From the NCBI GenBank assembly GCA_022577435.1, contig JAKOON010000006.1, positions 18,381,501 to 18,445,500 of the forward strand: 64,000 bases of DNA, read 5' to 3'. The notes below the pieces were generated by a model, which worked only from the letters and a program-made list of their open reading frames with translations, made no database searches and had not been told where the DNA came from. The DNA comes from Embiotoca jacksoni (lineage: Eukaryota; Chordata; Actinopteri; Embiotocidae). Within the stretch, counting starts at the first letter, position 1. Every line of letters starts with the position of its first letter. This document shows positions 63,257 to 64,000 of this stretch, one piece after another. The position numbers and the translations under genes were made by a program.

Positions 63257-63478
63257 ATGTCAGCCGCGCTGAACGAGTCCAGGAAACGGAGCAAGAAGCG
63301 CTATGTGGCCGGCAACAACAACAACAACAACAACAACAAGCGGTGGAAGGGCTCCCGGGAGCTGGAGGTGGGCATGCAGGGGATCCTCATCACATGCAAC
63401 ATGAACGAGAGGAAGTGCACGGCGGAGGCCTTCAATCTGCTCAACGAGTACGCTGACGAGCTGTTCGGGCCTGAGAAG
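63257..63478 (+). CDS. thumpd1: THUMP domain-containing protein 1 (THUMPD1), first coding exon; gene continues beyond the window
   Basis: THUMPD1 is the RNA-binding adaptor that works with NAT10 to form N4-acetylcytidine in tRNA(Ser/Leu). The exon encodes 74 residues: a basic N terminus (RKRSKKRYV), an eight-residue run of Asn encoded by an AAC repeat, then GMQGILITCNMNERKC and FNLLNEYADELFGPEK, nearly identical to the conserved N-terminal region of vertebrate THUMPD1. It ends in a GTAAGC donor at 63479. The THUMP domain itself lies in later exons outside the window. The order ERI2-THUMPD1, same strand, matches the human 16p12 neighbourhood. Confidence 0.93.
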
Positions 63479-64000
63479 GTAAGCCGGCGGATCAGAGGCC
63501 GGGGCAGATGGGCCGGTTCACCCGCCAGCTGCGGACCAGGCCGAGCTCAACTTTCTGTGCAGATTGAACAGAGAAGCTCCACCTCTGTTAACGTTAGCAA
63601 GTCATTTGCATCATTTCATATTTGAAGATTTCACACGTTTGTATATGTCGACAATTAAATACCAACACACTCGATACCTTGAATTAAAAAAAAAATTTAA
63701 ATTGTTTTTACCTGAAACATTAAAAAAGGAATATTTAAAGCAAAAACGCCACATATTTGCTCATTTCAGTTTCTGAAATGTGAAGAATTGCTTCTTTTCT
63801 GTTTTTTATATATATATAAGCATTTAACAGCGAGTTTTTTTTGTGTAAAAGCAAATTTAAGATTTCACTTTGCACTCATGCGTGTCATTTGTAGAACTTT
63901 CTTTAAAGCTTTTCATCTAAACAATAATTAAGCAAACACTCGTCAAAATCTAGAATATGTCTAGACCGTGTATACAATTCTTGAGGGCTTTTAATGTAAA
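63479..64000 (+). other. THUMPD1 intron 1 (partial)
   Basis: AT-rich intronic sequence to the window edge. The open frames continuing past the donor are read-through of the exon or chance. Confidence 0.7.

Overview
This is nuclear genomic DNA of a ray-finned (teleost) fish. The evidence is intron-rich protein genes with GT-AG introns of a few tens to several hundred bases, vertebrate protein families, very long (CA)n/(GATA)n microsatellites, and degenerate DNA-transposon and LINE remnants typical of teleosts. I cannot name the species.

Layout. Positions 1 to about 35,030 are a gene-poor region. I found no supportable protein-coding exon there. It holds dispersed repeats: a hAT MITE at 2929-3204, two inverted copies of one repeat family at about 3.75 kb and 10.2 kb, a diverged tandem duplication at 22.77-23.89 kb, a LINE 3' end at 30.8-31.4 kb, and a roughly 117-bp tandem repeat at 32.2-32.5 kb. 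It also holds large tetranucleotide tracts at 25.66-26.2 kb and 33.8-34.3 kb, and homopolymer G runs. The gene-dense part follows: PARN (+, 35149-44464, 26 coding exons, about 693 aa); REXO5 (-, 47149-56386, 18 coding exons, about 811 aa), convergent with PARN; ERI2 (+, 57643-61928, 9 coding exons), divergent from REXO5; and the first coding exon of THUMPD1 (+, 63257-63478), whose gene runs off the right edge.

How the genes relate. PARN (poly(A) ribonuclease), REXO5 (DEDDh exonuclease with two RRMs) and ERI2 (DEDDh Eri-1-type exonuclease with a C-terminal GRF zinc finger) are three 3'-5' exonucleases of the DEDD superfamily packed into about 27 kb. They are followed by the RNA-binding adaptor THUMPD1. 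The catalytic acidic residues of all three nucleases are visible. REXO5, ERI2 and THUMPD1 are also neighbours in human 16p12, whereas human PARN lies elsewhere on 16p13, so the PARN junction is the part that differs from mammals.

Most notable points: (i) the ERI2 reading frame breaks just before its zinc finger (about 61.57-61.62 kb) and needs a 55-nt intron, a +1 shift or an indel; (ii) REXO5 has two tiny introns (78 and 69 nt) that are multiples of three and free of stops, so retention would add in-frame peptides inside or beside the RRMs; (iii) REXO5 intron 3 carries UG repeats at both ends next to an in-frame 108-nt exon, resembling the CFTR exon 9 arrangement; (iv) a REXO5 intron looks U12-type; (v) small transposons sit in introns with readable ends, a Tc1-type element in REXO5 and a hAT-type element in ERI2. 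I did not see a wholly new biological system. All exon models come from reading splice sites and protein similarity by eye.
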